In this document: piece by piece, positions 8,252 through 17,701 of the stretch | How positions within the stretch are numbered: the stretch's first letter is position 1 | Layout of the letters: each line of letters opens with the position of its first letter | Origin: Hyphomicrobiales bacterium | GTDB lineage: Bacteria; Pseudomonadota; Alphaproteobacteria; Rhizobiales; JACESI01 | Reading direction: 5' to 3' | DNA length: 64,000 nucleotides | Assembly (NCBI GenBank): GCA_039989895.1 | Contig: JBDXGY010000005.1 | Span: forward strand, 186,001-250,000 | Made by a program: the position numbers and the translations under genes | The notes under the pieces: generated by a model | Told to the model about the DNA's origin: nothing | Databases searched by the model: none | The model's input: the letters and a program-made list of their open reading frames with translations, nothing else

Positions 8252-10120
8252 ATGAAGCCCAACCGATTGATGGAATTCTTTGAAGGCTTGAACGATCCTT
8301 ACAAAGACGACAGCATAGAAACGCCACCTGAGGGCTTTTTGGCATTTTGCTGGTTTTATTCAAAGCCCCTTTGGCCCTTATTAGTGCTGGTTTCTTTATT
8401 AAGTGCGCTCGTGGCTATTTTGGAAGTCACAATTTTCACTTTCATGGGTGATCTTGTGACCCTTTTATCCAAAGCTGATAGAGCAACTTTTTTTGCAGAA
8501 AACGGCGACACTCTTGTGATAATGACGGTGGTGCTCCTTGGCATTTTACCGCTGACCCAATTTATTTGGGAGCTTGTATTCCATCAAGGAGTGGTGGGCA
8601 ATTTCCCCATGGGCATCCGCTGGCGCGGGCATCGTTATTTGTTGCGCCAAAGCATGTCGTTTTATCAAAATGATTTTGCCGGACGCATTGCCAATAAGCT
8701 TATGCAAACATCACTTGCCGTACGTGAAGTGGTAACAAAGGTTAGCGATGTTTTTGTCTTTGTCGGTGTTTATTTCTTCGGTGCATTAGTGGTGGTGGCC
8801 AATGCGGACTGGCGCTTGACATTGCCGTTTATCGGCTGGTTTATCGGCTATGCAATTTTACTGCGCACTTTCATTCCAAAACTGCGGGATATTTCCAAAC
8901 GACAGGCCGATGCAAGATCGGTTATGACCGGTCATATTGTTGATGCTTATTCGAATATTCAAACTGTGAAGCTATTTTCCTATGCCGAACGCGAAGAAAG
9001 GTTCGCCAAAAGAAGCATGAGCGGCTTTTTAGGCACCGTTTATGAACAAATGCGACAGGTGACATGGCTGAATGTTTCGCTGGCTTTATTAAATAACACA
9101 GCCTTTTTCGCCATAGCTGCCTCATCAATTTGGGCGTGGCGTGTTGAGGCAGTTGCCATCGGTGATGTGGCTCTTGCCATGGGCTTGGTGTTGCGCCTGC
9201 ACGGCATGTCACATTGGATTTTGTGGGAGATGGCGGGGATTTTTGAAAATGTGGGCACAGTACAAGATGGCATTGCGACCATGGCGCTCACCCGTGTTGT
9301 GCGCGATATGCCCGACGCTGGCGCATTGACCATCAACAAGAGCGGCATCGAGTTTAACAAGGTGAAATTCCATTACGGCAAAACAAAAAACGTGATTGAG
9401 GAATTATCCTTAGCAATTCAGCCGGGCGAAAAAATCGGTGTGGTTGGCCCATCTGGCGCTGGAAAATCCACGCTCGTCAATCTTTTACTGCGGCTTTATG
9501 ATGTTGAAGGCGGCGCCATTAAAATCGACGGCCAAGATATTTCCAAAGTGACACAAGAAAGCCTTCGTTCGCAAATCGGGATGGTCAGCCAAGATACATC
9601 GCTGCTTCATCGAACAATCCGCGAGAATATCGCCTATGGGCTTGAGGGGGCGACAGATGAGCAGATTATTAGAGCCGCTGAACAAGCGAAGGCATGGGCG
9701 TTTATTCCAGAATTGGAAGATGTGAATGGCAATCGTGGCCTTGATGCGCTGGTGGGTGAGCGCGGGGTGAATCTGTCTGGTGGCCAGCGTCAGCGCATTG
9801 CCATTGCCCGTGTGCTTTTGAAAGATGCGCCTTTGCTGGTGTTGGATGAGGCCACATCCGCGCTTGATTCTGGTGTCGAGGCCGCGATCCAAGAACAACT
9901 TTATGATTTAATGAAGGGCAAAACGGTGATCGCGATTGCACACCGTTTATCGACCATTGCGTCTATGGATCGGCTGATCGTTATGGATGAAGGGCGCATC
10001 GTGGAAGACGGCAGCCATGACGAACTGCTGAAAGCAGAGGGCCGATACGCAAAACTATGGGAGCGCCAGTCTGGTGGCTTTCTCTATGGGGTACCGGCAA
10101 AGGCCCATTTTACATCATAA
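8252..10120 (+). CDS. ABC exporter, fused permease and ATPase
   Basis: A 622-residue half-transporter of the MsbA/multidrug type. Six transmembrane helices occupy roughly residues 30-330. The nucleotide-binding domain follows: Walker A GPSGAGKST near residue 400, signature LSGGQRQRIAIARV near 510, Walker B LLVLDEATSALD near 530, and a switch His in IAHRLST. Such proteins work as homodimers in the inner membrane and export lipids or drugs; the substrate is not deducible. The N-terminus has an extra acidic cytosolic segment of about 25 residues. petA follows on the same strand after 280 bp. Confidence 0.9.
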   Translation: MKPNRLMEFFEGLNDPYKDDSIETPPEGFLAFCWFYSKPLWPLLVLVSLLSALVAILEVTIFTFMGDLVTLLSKADRATFFAENGDTLVIMTVVLLGILPLTQFIWELVFHQGVVGNFPMGIRWRGHRYLLRQSMSFYQNDFAGRIANKLMQTSLAVREVVTKVSDVFVFVGVYFFGALVVVANADWRLTLPFIGWFIGYAILLRTFIPKLRDISKRQADARSVMTGHIVDAYSNIQTVKLFSYAEREERFAKRSMSGFLGTVYEQMRQVTWLNVSLALLNNTAFFAIAASSIWAWRVEAVAIGDVALAMGLVLRLHGMSHWILWEMAGIFENVGTVQDGIATMALTRVVRDMPDAGALTINKSGIEFNKVKFHYGKTKNVIEELSLAIQPGEKIGVVGPSGAGKSTLVNLLLRLYDVEGGAIKIDGQDISKVTQESLRSQIGMVSQDTSLLHRTIRENIAYGLEGATDEQIIRAAEQAKAWAFIPELEDVNGNRGLDALVGERGVNLSGGQRQRIAIARVLLKDAPLLVLDEATSALDSGVEAAIQEQLYDLMKGKTVIAIAHRLSTIASMDRLIVMDEGRIVEDGSHDELLKAEGRYAKLWERQSGGFLYGVPAKAHFTS

Positions 10121-10253
10121 ATAACGCGACGTTTTTCCCCTGCCAGCAGATCAGCGACACCCGCGAAAACACTTGGGTTGTGAACAATGCTTCATGCTTT
10201 AGTGGAATTCTTATATGTTTTTTAATACGGTTGGCACGCACGGGCTGGACAAA

Positions 10254-10291
10254 CGCATCAAACCACGATTAAAAGATCGCAATTTGATGCG
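10254..10291. repeat. 9-bp inverted repeat upstream of petA
   Basis: CGCATCAAA at 10254-10262 is perfectly repeated in inverted form as TTTGATGCG at 10283-10291, with a 20-nt spacer. It lies about 115 bp upstream of the petA start and 135 bp behind the ABC gene. There is no following T-run, so it is not a typical terminator; it could be a protein-binding site or leader structure for the pet operon. Confidence 0.45.
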
Positions 10292-10404
10292 CTAGATATA
10301 AGCTATAGGTCTAATTTCTAGTGCGTTACATGTTTTAATAGTCAGGTTGTAGCTTCTCAGTGTATGCTGGGAGAATCAAACCGGTTAAACACGAGGGCAT
10401 TGCT

Positions 10405-10959
10405 TTGTCTGAATCAGAATACGAAGACCCAACCCGTCGCGACTTCCTTTATGTCACCACTGGTGCTTTCGGTGCCGTTGGCGCTGCAGCTGTTGCATGG
10501 CCACTTATCGACCAGATGAACCCCGATGCGGCCTCTCTAGCACTTGCAAGTATCGAAGTTGATATTTCAAGCATTGAGCCTGGCATGTCATTGCGCGTTA
10601 AATGGCGCGGCAAGCCAGTTTTCATCAGAAACCGAACAGAGGCTGAGGTCGAGGCTGCTAAAGCTGTGCCAATTGCAGACTTGCCCGATCCTGATGCTCG
10701 CAACGGCAAAGGCGAAGACGCGACAGATCTGGCGCGTTCAGCTGGCGAGGGTCGTGAAAATCTGATCGTGATGGTTGGTGTTTGTACTCACCTAGGTTGT
10801 ATCCCGCTTGGAGAAGCGGGTGAGTTTGGTGGCTGGTTCTGCCCATGCCATGGTTCGCACTACGATACATCAGGCCGCATTCGCAAAGGTCCAGCACCGG
10901 AAAATCTTCCAGTGCCACCATTCTCGTTTGTTTCTGATAGCGTTATCAAGATCGGTTAA
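10405..10959 (+). CDS. petA: ubiquinol-cytochrome c reductase Rieske iron-sulfur subunit
   Basis: Rieske 2Fe-2S protein of the cytochrome bc1 complex, which moves electrons from ubiquinol to cytochrome c1. CTHLGC (about residues 127-132) and CPCHGS (about 146-151) supply the two Cys and two His cluster ligands and the disulfide. The N-terminal TRRDFLY followed by a hydrophobic helix is a Tat-type signal anchor. The start is taken as TTG 10405 because GAGGG lies seven bases before it; an ATG at 10360 is in frame but less well placed. First gene of petABC, 11 bp before petB. Confidence 0.95.
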   Translation: MSESEYEDPTRRDFLYVTTGAFGAVGAAAVAWPLIDQMNPDAASLALASIEVDISSIEPGMSLRVKWRGKPVFIRNRTEAEVEAAKAVPIADLPDPDARNGKGEDATDLARSAGEGRENLIVMVGVCTHLGCIPLGEAGEFGGWFCPCHGSHYDTSGRIRKGPAPENLPVPPFSFVSDSVIKIG

Positions 10960-10970
10960 GGGGAAATTTT

Positions 10971-12281
10971 ATGTCAGCTTTAGAGCACCACGGTCATTAC
11001 GAACCTAAAACCGGCGTTGAAAAATGGATCGACAAGCGTCTGCCACTGCCACGCTTGATATATGACAGCTTTGTCTCATATCCGGTTCCTCGCAACTTGA
11101 ACTATATGTACACATTCGGCGGGATTTTGATGCTCATGCTGGTGGTACAGCTTATCACTGGCATCGTGCTTGCCATGCATTACACTGCTAATGTAGCGCT
11201 TTCATTTGCCGCTGTTGAGCACATCATGCGCGACGTCAATTATGGCTGGCTCCTGCGTTACATGCACCAAAACGGTGCCTCGATGTTCTTCATCGCCGTC
11301 TATCTGCACATTTTCCGTGGTCTTTATTACGGCTCTTACAAAGAGCCGCGCGAACTGCTCTGGATTTTGGGCGTTGTGATTTTCCTTCTTATGATGGCAA
11401 CTGCCTTTATGGGATATGTTCTCCCATGGGGACAGATGTCCTTCTGGGGAGCAACGGTGATTACCAACCTGTTCTCAGCACTGCCTCTTGTCGGCGAACC
11501 GATCGTGACATGGTTATGGGGTGGGTTTGCGGTTGATAATGCAACATTGAACCGTTTCTTCTCACTGCACTACCTGTTGCCATTTATGATCTTGGGTGTG
11601 GTTATCCTTCACGTTTGGGCGCTCCATGTAACTGGTCAAACAAACCCAACGGGCATTGAAGTGAAATCAAAGCAGGACACACTGCCGTTCACGCCTTATG
11701 CGACAATGAAAGACGCATTTGCCCTGATGCTGTTCTTTATCTTCTTCGGCTGGTTCTTATTCTACATGCCTAATTTCCTCGGCCACCCGGACAACTACAT
11801 TCAAGCGAACCCGCTTGTGACACCGGCGCATATCGTGCCCGAATGGTACTTCTTGCCATTTTACGCGATCCTGCGGGCTATCACTTTTGACATTGGTCCA
11901 ATTGATTCAAAACTTGGCGGCGTGATTGCCATGTTCGGTTCTATTGCGGTGCTTTTCGTACTGCCATGGCTCGACACATCGAAGGTGCGCTCAGCGAAGT
12001 ATCGCCCATTGTATAAATGGTTCTTCTGGATATTCTTAGCTGACGCCGTGCTTCTAGGCTGGCTTGGTTCACGCCCAGCTGAGCAGCCATATATTATCAT
12101 TGCGCAATGTGCGACAGCATATTATTTCGCTCACTTCCTCATCATCCTGCCTTTGCTTGGTCGTTATGAGACACCAAAAGAGCAGCCTGCTTCGATTTCG
12201 GAATCAGTGCTTGGTAAAGATGCTGCAAGTGGTAGCACTCAACTGGCTGGCGCTGCGGCTTCAGCCGAGAAAAAAGGGTGA
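10971..12281 (+). CDS. petB: ubiquinol-cytochrome c reductase cytochrome b subunit
   Basis: Polytopic b-type cytochrome of complex III, 436 residues, with eight predicted membrane helices and the paired His residues that bind the two hemes. The Qo-site PEWY motif is at residues 290-293 ([15 protein letters not shown]), and [19 protein letters not shown] is the hallmark of the Qo-side helix. A low-complexity Ala/Ser/Gly tail follows the last helix. The ribosome binding site AGGGGAAA precedes ATG 10971. Middle gene of petABC. Confidence 0.97.
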   Translation: MSALEHHGHYEPKTGVEKWIDKRLPLPRLIYDSFVSYPVPRNLNYMYTFGGILMLMLVVQLITGIVLAMHYTANVALSFAAVEHIMRDVNYGWLLRYMHQNGASMFFIAVYLHIFRGLYYGSYKEPRELLWILGVVIFLLMMATAFMGYVLPWGQMSFWGATVITNLFSALPLVGEPIVTWLWGGFAVDNATLNRFFSLHYLLPFMILGVVILHVWALHVTGQTNPTGIEVKSKQDTLPFTPYATMKDAFALMLFFIFFGWFLFYMPNFLGHPDNYIQANPLVTPAHIVPEWYFLPFYAILRAITFDIGPIDSKLGGVIAMFGSIAVLFVLPWLDTSKVRSAKYRPLYKWFFWIFLADAVLLGWLGSRPAEQPYIIIAQCATAYYFAHFLIILPLLGRYETPKEQPASISESVLGKDAASGSTQLAGAAASAEKKG

Positions 12282-12288
12282 GCGCGCT

Positions 12289-13164
12289 ATGAACGTATCT
12301 CAATTACTTTCGGGGACACCTAAAATGACTTTGAAATTCCTGCGCCCATTTGTGATAGCTACAGCACTTGTTGGTATCGGACTTTCTGGTGCTCATGCTG
12401 CGGGTGGTCCTATTAAAAAACCTGCTTATCAAGATTGGAGCTTTGCTGGCCCCTTTGGTCATTATGACCGTGGTGCTCTTCAGCGTGGCTTTAAAATTTA
12501 TCAAGAAGTCTGCTCAAGCTGCCATTCAATTGGCCTTGTTGCTTTCCGCAATCTGGTTGAAAAAGGTGGTCCAGAATTTAGCGAAGCTCAAATCAAGCAA
12601 ATTGCAGCGGACTGGAATACAACGATCATTGATGCTGAACCGGATGAGGATGGTGAGCCTGTTGAGCGCCAGCCAAAGCTATCTGATAAAATTCCAGGCC
12701 CTTGGGCAAATCCTCAACAAGGTGCAGCCTCTAATGGCGGTGCTTATCCGCCAGATTTCTCTCTGCTTGCCAAAGCCCGTGCGGTTGAGCGCGGTTTCCC
12801 TAATTTTGTGTTCGATATTTTCACACAATACCAAGAGCAAGGACCGGATTACATCCACGCCCTTCTCACAGGGTATGAAAGTGATGAAGCGCAAGATGAT
12901 GGCACCTATAAGAATGACTATTTCATTTCAGGACCTGCATTGAAAATGGCACCTCCTTTGTCAGATGGCATCGTGACTTATGATGATGGTTCACCAGAAA
13001 CGGTTGACCAATATGCAAAAGACATTACGCATTTCATGATGTGGGCAGCTGAACCAAAACTTGAAGCGCGCAAATCGCTTGGCTTTAAAGTTATGATTTT
13101 CTTGATTATCTTTGCAGGCCTTCTTTATGCAACCAAACGCCGTATTTTTACTGGCAGACACTAA
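12289..13164 (+). CDS. petC: ubiquinol-cytochrome c reductase cytochrome c1 subunit
   Basis: Heme c-containing subunit of the bc1 complex. A Sec signal peptide ends near GAHAAGG, the heme-binding CSSCH lies at about residues 75-79, and a C-terminal transmembrane anchor (VMIFLIIFAGLLYA) is followed by a basic cytoplasmic tail. The gene starts 7 bp after petB. ATG 12289 has AAGGGTGAG upstream; an internal ATG at 12325 with GGGGA upstream would give a more compact signal peptide and is a real alternative. A strong terminator follows at 13184. Confidence 0.95.
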   Translation: MNVSQLLSGTPKMTLKFLRPFVIATALVGIGLSGAHAAGGPIKKPAYQDWSFAGPFGHYDRGALQRGFKIYQEVCSSCHSIGLVAFRNLVEKGGPEFSEAQIKQIAADWNTTIIDAEPDEDGEPVERQPKLSDKIPGPWANPQQGAASNGGAYPPDFSLLAKARAVERGFPNFVFDIFTQYQEQGPDYIHALLTGYESDEAQDDGTYKNDYFISGPALKMAPPLSDGIVTYDDGSPETVDQYAKDITHFMMWAAEPKLEARKSLGFKVMIFLIIFAGLLYATKRRIFTGRH

Positions 13165-13183
13165 GTTTGGTTTTATGAATCCT

Positions 13184-13216
13184 AAAAAGGCGCCACATTT
13201 GAGGCGCCTTTTTTTT
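13184..13216 (+). terminator. intrinsic terminator of petABC
   Basis: AAAAAGGCGCC pairs with GGCGCCTTTTT across an 8-nt loop and ends in a run of T. It starts 20 bp after the petC stop. This is the clearest rho-independent terminator in the window. Confidence 0.9.
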
Positions 13217-13440
13217 GGGCTATCTAAGCCATATGAGGTTTACTCATTTATCAAAAAAAAACCGCCCGCCCTCATAAAGACTGCAGCGGGTTGAGATAAA
13301 AACTCTCATGAGGTTGATGTGTGACGCACCTTTGATACGAATAAAGTGACTTATACCTCAAAGATTAACTTGCAGTTTTGTCTCCAGCATGGTGATAAAA
13401 AGTCTAAATAAAGGCATTACCGAGGCGGAGTAGAACTTCT

Positions 13441-13986
13441 ATGACAATTGCAAAAGATCACGATCTTAAAGACTTGATACGCACGATTAGCGATTATCCA
13501 AAACCAGGTATTGAGTTTCGTGATGTGACAACTTTGATCGCCGATCCTGTTGGTTTGCGTTCCTCGGTGGACCAACTCTTGCGCCCGTTCATCACAACCC
13601 AGATTGATTATGTCGCTGGCATAGAAGCACGCGGGTTCATTTTGGGTGGTGCGGTGGCTCATGAACTTGGACGCGGGTTTATCCCCATCCGCAAGAAGGG
13701 CAAATTGCCGGGCAAGACAATTGGGCAAGATTATCAGCTTGAATATGGGACCGACCGCGTTGAAATTCATGAAGACTCGATCAAGCCCGGCGATAAAGTT
13801 CTCATCATTGATGATCTGATTGCAACGGGCGGTACCGCAGAGGCGGGTATCGAGCTTGTCCGGCGCGCAGGCGGCGAAGTTGTTGCCGCAGCCTTTATCG
13901 TTGATCTGCCAGATCTCGGTGGCCGTGCAAAATTAGAAAAAATGGGTGTTGATGTTCACGTCTTAGTGGAGTTTGAAGGCGACTAA
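13441..13986 (+). CDS. apt: adenine phosphoribosyltransferase
   Basis: Salvages adenine to AMP using PRPP in the cytosol. The PRPP-binding motif [13 protein letters not shown] and the N-terminal [15 protein letters not shown] segment are characteristic. The 181-residue length is normal. AGGCGGAG stands upstream of ATG 13441. It converges on mtnN, whose product releases adenine from methylthioadenosine and S-adenosylhomocysteine, so the two neighbours act in consecutive steps of adenine recovery. Confidence 0.96.
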   Translation: MTIAKDHDLKDLIRTISDYPKPGIEFRDVTTLIADPVGLRSSVDQLLRPFITTQIDYVAGIEARGFILGGAVAHELGRGFIPIRKKGKLPGKTIGQDYQLEYGTDRVEIHEDSIKPGDKVLIIDDLIATGGTAEAGIELVRRAGGEVVAAAFIVDLPDLGGRAKLEKMGVDVHVLVEFEGD

Positions 13987-13994
13987 TATCACCT

Positions 13995-14621
13995 CTATAG
14001 CTCGCACTCTTTCTCAAGCTTATCGATACTGGCGGCCAGTTTCACATCAATGTCGGCTAGATAATCTGCCCAGTCGCCGTATTTTGATAGTTCTTCCTTA
14101 CCGTCAGATATACCGCGCAGGCCGATCAACGGCACCTCAAAGGTGTCTGCTGCGCGCTTGATGGCAAAGGTTTCCATATCCACCATATCGGCATCAATTG
14201 TCTTATAGGCATCACCTGAAACAATATTCGCGCCCGTTGAAAGCTTGGCTTTTGGCACATCTTGGAGAGGGCACAAAAGCGGAAGGTCAACGGGATGATC
14301 GATAAAGGGCGTCACACCTTTGGTGAAGCCAAGGGGCGAGGCGTCCATATCACGATAAGACACACTGGCCGCCTGATAAACCTCACCTTGCTCAAGTGTT
14401 GCAGAGCCAGCAGATCCAAGCGAAACGATCACAGCTGGTGTGATGTTTTGGTGCGCAAGTGCCATAAGCGCCTGACCTGTGACAAGCGCTGCTTCCACTG
14501 GCCCAACACCGCACATCAGTGGCGTGATGCGGCTTTTAAGAGCATCGCCATATTCCATCGGCACGGCCATAATGAATAAAACCGTTTTGCCATTGATGAT
14601 CTCGAGTGCAGGCGCCTTCAT
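13995..14621 (-). CDS. 5'-methylthioadenosine/S-adenosylhomocysteine nucleosidase-like phosphorylase
   Basis: A 208-residue nucleoside phosphorylase-fold protein. The N-terminal segment with an acidic residue (AVPMEYGDAL), the glycine-rich IVSLGSAGS, and the C-terminal VDMETFAIKRAA, with the ribose-binding Met-Glu, match MTA/SAH nucleosidases. The predicted reaction is cleavage to adenine plus thioribosyl product. It is shorter than E. coli Mtn (about 230 residues), belonging to a variant common in alphaproteobacteria. It lies 12 bp downstream of ychF and converges on apt. Confidence 0.8.
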   Translation of the reverse strand: MKAPALEIINGKTVLFIMAVPMEYGDALKSRITPLMCGVGPVEAALVTGQALMALAHQNITPAVIVSLGSAGSATLEQGEVYQAASVSYRDMDASPLGFTKGVTPFIDHPVDLPLLCPLQDVPKAKLSTGANIVSGDAYKTIDADMVDMETFAIKRAADTFEVPLIGLRGISDGKEELSKYGDWADYLADIDVKLAASIDKLEKECEL

Positions 14622-14633
14622 TGATACGAATTC

Positions 14634-15731
14634 CTAGTTATTAAATTTGAAGAGCATTATGTCGCCATCGACAACAATATACTCCTTGCCTTCATCACGT
14701 GCTTTACCCGCTTCTTTCGCGGGCACTTCGCCGCCCAAATCAATGTAATCATCATAAGCTATGGTTTGTGCGCGGATGAACCCTTTTTCGAAATCAGTAT
14801 GAATCACACCTGCTGCCTGCGGTGCTTTGGTGCCGGCGGTAATTGTCCATGCGCGGGTTTCTTTGGGGCCTGCGGTAAAATAAGTCAAAAGTTGCAAAAG
14901 CTCATAACCCCGGCGGATAAGCCGGTCGAGGCCAGGTTCTTCAAGGCCGAGTGTTTCGAGAAATTCCGCTTGTTCTTCTGCATCAAGTTGAGCAATTTCA
15001 GATTCGATTGAGGCCGAAATGGTCACTGACTTCGCGCCAAGTTCCTTGGCCATAGCATCCACGCGAGCGGAAAAATCGTTACCTTCGCTGGCACTTTCCT
15101 CATCCACATTAGAGATATAAAGAATTGGCTTGGAGGTCAAAAGCTGCAGGGAGTTAAAGATGGGGCGTTCATCATCAGAAACGTCCAAAAGACGCGCGGC
15201 CTTACCATCTTGTAAGAGCGCAAGCACCCCTTCCAATAGCGGCAGTTGTTCGCTTGCTTCTTTATCTTTTGACGCAGCTTTCTTGCGCACACCGACAATA
15301 CGCTTTTCAACACTTTCAAGATCAGCGATAAGCAATTCTGTTTCGACCGTCTCTGCATCTGCAATCGGGTCCACTTTGCCCTCCACATGCGTGATGTCGT
15401 CGTCTTCAAAACAGCGTAGCACATGAGCAATAGCATCAACTTCGCGAATGTTGGCAAGGAACTGATTGCCAAGCCCCTCGCCTTTTGAAGCGCCGCGAAC
15501 AAGACCTGCGATATCCACGAAACTGAGGCGCGTGGGCAAAATTTCTTTTGATTCTGCTATGGCTGCAATCTTGGCCAGCCGCTCATCAGGAACACTCACT
15601 TCACCCGTGTTTGGTTCGATGGTGCAAAACGGATAGTTGGCTGCCTGCGCTGCTGCGGTTTTGGTCAACGCATTGAAAAGTGTTGATTTACCCACATTAG
15701 GCAGGCCAATGATACCACATTTAAATCCCAT
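14634..15731 (-). CDS. ychF: redox-regulated ATPase YchF (Obg-family)
   Basis: Cytosolic P-loop NTPase of 365 residues that prefers ATP and associates with ribosomes. The G1 motif GLPNVGKST is near residue 10, the switch-II-type region is VDIAGLVRGASKGEGLGN, and the TGS domain at the C-terminus ends in the typical DYIDLGGEVPAKEAGKARDEGKEY and VVDGDIMLFKFN. ATG 15731 is a normal start. mtnN follows closely on the same strand. Confidence 0.96.
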   Translation of the reverse strand: MGFKCGIIGLPNVGKSTLFNALTKTAAAQAANYPFCTIEPNTGEVSVPDERLAKIAAIAESKEILPTRLSFVDIAGLVRGASKGEGLGNQFLANIREVDAIAHVLRCFEDDDITHVEGKVDPIADAETVETELLIADLESVEKRIVGVRKKAASKDKEASEQLPLLEGVLALLQDGKAARLLDVSDDERPIFNSLQLLTSKPILYISNVDEESASEGNDFSARVDAMAKELGAKSVTISASIESEIAQLDAEEQAEFLETLGLEEPGLDRLIRRGYELLQLLTYFTAGPKETRAWTITAGTKAPQAAGVIHTDFEKGFIRAQTIAYDDYIDLGGEVPAKEAGKARDEGKEYIVVDGDIMLFKFNN

Positions 15732-15977
15732 GAAAGCGCGTCCTCAATAAAAAAGCAGTGCATCAGGTCCAATGGCGCACAGCATAAATAACATGCGTGT
15801 TGTTAGTAGATGGCAGGCGTTTGAGCAAGAGGCAAGATGATCAAGATTGTAGATGCTTTAATCAAATGCCGATGCTAGCCTAGTGATTTAGGCATTATCA
15901 ATTGAAACATAAATCTGATTGCTTTTCCTTATTCAATCTATGAACTATGACACTAAGTAATTATGAGAGGAAATCAC

Positions 15978-16949
15978 ATGAAATATAAATCTCTTGGACG
16001 CACTGGTCTCAATGTATCTGAGCTTTGTTTTGGTACCATGTCGTTTGGCGGCGATGCGGACGAAGAACAGTCTGCGCGGATGTATAACGCTTGCCGTGAT
16101 CAAGGGATCAATTTCTTTGATTGCGCGGATGCTTATTCAAAAGGGGCGGCTGAAGAGATTTTAGGGCGCTTGATGAAAACTGAGCGCGATGAACTCGTCA
16201 TTACCTCAAAATGTTTCATGAACATCAAGGGCGATGTGAATAGTGGTGGCGGCAACCGCAGACACATCATGAAAGCCGTTGAAGACAGCCTCACACGGCT
16301 TGGCACTGACCGTCTAGACGTTTTATTCATGCACCGCTGGGACAAGGGCGTGCCCTTGGAAGAAACATTGCGTGCTCTTGAAAACCTGGTTCAAGATGGC
16401 AAGGTTCTTTATCTTGGTGCCAGCAATTATTCCGCATGGCAGATTGCAACAGGGCTTGGTATTTGTGACAAAAACAACTGGTCTCGGTTTGATGTTATTC
16501 AGCCAATGTATTCTCTCGTTAAAAGGCAAGTTGAGAGTGAGATCTTACCGCTCGCACGTGCGCAAGAATTGGCTGTGATTTCTTATTCACCCGTTGGCGG
16601 TGGATTGCTGTCTGGCAAATATTCAAAAGATAACCGGCCTGACGTTGGGCGTATTGTCCAAAACCCAGAATATAGCAAGCGCTACGGTGAAGATTGGGTT
16701 TTTGACGTTGCAGAAAACTTCACGGAATTTGCAAAGAAACAGGGCGTTCATCCCGTCTCTCTTGCCATTGCTTGGGCTGCGGCCAATCCTGACATTACCT
16801 GCCCGATCATTGGAGGGCGTCATCTTGAACAGCTTCAGCCTTCGCTCGATAGCGTCAATGTGGCTATGCCCGATGACTTGCGCAATGAAATTTCGAGCTT
16901 AAGCCGTACGCCAGCCCTTGCGACCGACCGGCTAGAAGAACAGGATTAG
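15978..16949 (+). CDS. aldo/keto reductase
   Basis: NADPH-dependent oxidoreductase of about 323 residues with a TIM barrel. The catalytic tetrad is visible as Asp and Tyr in DCADAYSKG, Lys in ITSKCF and His in LFMHRWD. The fold starts with the usual MKYKSLGRTGLNVSELCFG. ATG 15978 is chosen because GAGAGGAA lies upstream at correct spacing; an earlier ATG at 15963 would put the ribosome site inside the gene. The substrate is not known. It ends one base before the convergent pcp gene. Confidence 0.9.
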   Translation: MKYKSLGRTGLNVSELCFGTMSFGGDADEEQSARMYNACRDQGINFFDCADAYSKGAAEEILGRLMKTERDELVITSKCFMNIKGDVNSGGGNRRHIMKAVEDSLTRLGTDRLDVLFMHRWDKGVPLEETLRALENLVQDGKVLYLGASNYSAWQIATGLGICDKNNWSRFDVIQPMYSLVKRQVESEILPLARAQELAVISYSPVGGGLLSGKYSKDNRPDVGRIVQNPEYSKRYGEDWVFDVAENFTEFAKKQGVHPVSLAIAWAAANPDITCPIIGGRHLEQLQPSLDSVNVAMPDDLRNEISSLSRTPALATDRLEEQD

Positions 16950-16950
16950 C

Positions 16951-17640
16951 TTATGGCGTACATGGTGACGGCTGAACGGACAGGCATATACGAATAATTT
17001 CCATCACACCTTCAAGCAATTGATCACTCGTCATCGTGGCAAGGCCTTGTGATTTTATCTCATCATCCAAAGTGGCATATTGATGGTCCAGATGCGGTAC
17101 GTGGATGAAGCCACTCATACATGCTTTGCTCGACCACAGTCGCTGGCTGCTTGATTTATAAAAAAGGTAATTACAAAGATAGCTGCCTGCATCATGTGAA
17201 TAGTCGACAGGCAAATTTAATTGCGATAATTTTCTGTGAAGCTGCCCCAATGGCAAGGTGCTTTGCTGATCTCCTAATCCATCCATAATTATACCTGTTG
17301 CAGGGATATAACCACACACATCCGGCTTATCTAAAGCGATATGATTTGCAGCTATCCGTTCAAGTTTAAATCCTCTAGCCTTGGCATCAAGCCCAAAGTG
17401 AATGGCTATATCAGGGGTGATTGTTTCCGCGAGCCTTGCCAATTCGATGTCTAATTGCCGGTAATCGGTCTTGAATAATAGAAACTCAAACTCAGCATCA
17501 AAGGCTGACAAATCAACCTTTCGCAGCATGCTAATCAGCTCTTCCGTTGGATTGACTGGCGCACTGGGAAAGACAGAAAACCCCGTTATCAGCACCCGTG
17601 GGCGCGGTGTATTTTGAGATGTGGTGCCGTTATTTTTCAC
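16951..17640 (-). CDS. pyroglutamyl-peptidase I-like cysteine peptidase (family C15)
   Basis: Removes N-terminal pyroglutamate from peptides in the cytosol. N-terminal VLITGFSVFPSAPVNPTEEL, the catalytic Cys in DAGSYLCNYLFY and the catalytic His in FIHVPHLDHQ match family C15. Length is 229 residues. The start is GTG at 17640. Sequence outside the motifs is divergent, so the exact substrate is less sure than the fold. It lies behind the phosphoesterase gene with a 61-bp gap on the same strand. Confidence 0.82.
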   Translation of the reverse strand: MKNNGTTSQNTPRPRVLITGFSVFPSAPVNPTEELISMLRKVDLSAFDAEFEFLLFKTDYRQLDIELARLAETITPDIAIHFGLDAKARGFKLERIAANHIALDKPDVCGYIPATGIIMDGLGDQQSTLPLGQLHRKLSQLNLPVDYSHDAGSYLCNYLFYKSSSQRLWSSKACMSGFIHVPHLDHQYATLDDEIKSQGLATMTSDQLLEGVMEIIRICLSVQPSPCTP

Positions 17641-17701
17641 TCAAAATGAATAGCAAATAATTCGTGATCTTGCTACATCTCAAACTTCATCTATGGGAAA
17701 A

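Noticed and set aside
10057-10272. 71-codon frame at the 3' end of the ABC gene
   Set aside because: Overlaps a real gene in another frame and has atypical composition; no ribosome site.
12064-12288. 75-residue N-terminal extension of cytochrome c1
   Set aside because: It overlaps the end of petB in another frame and would bury the signal peptide.
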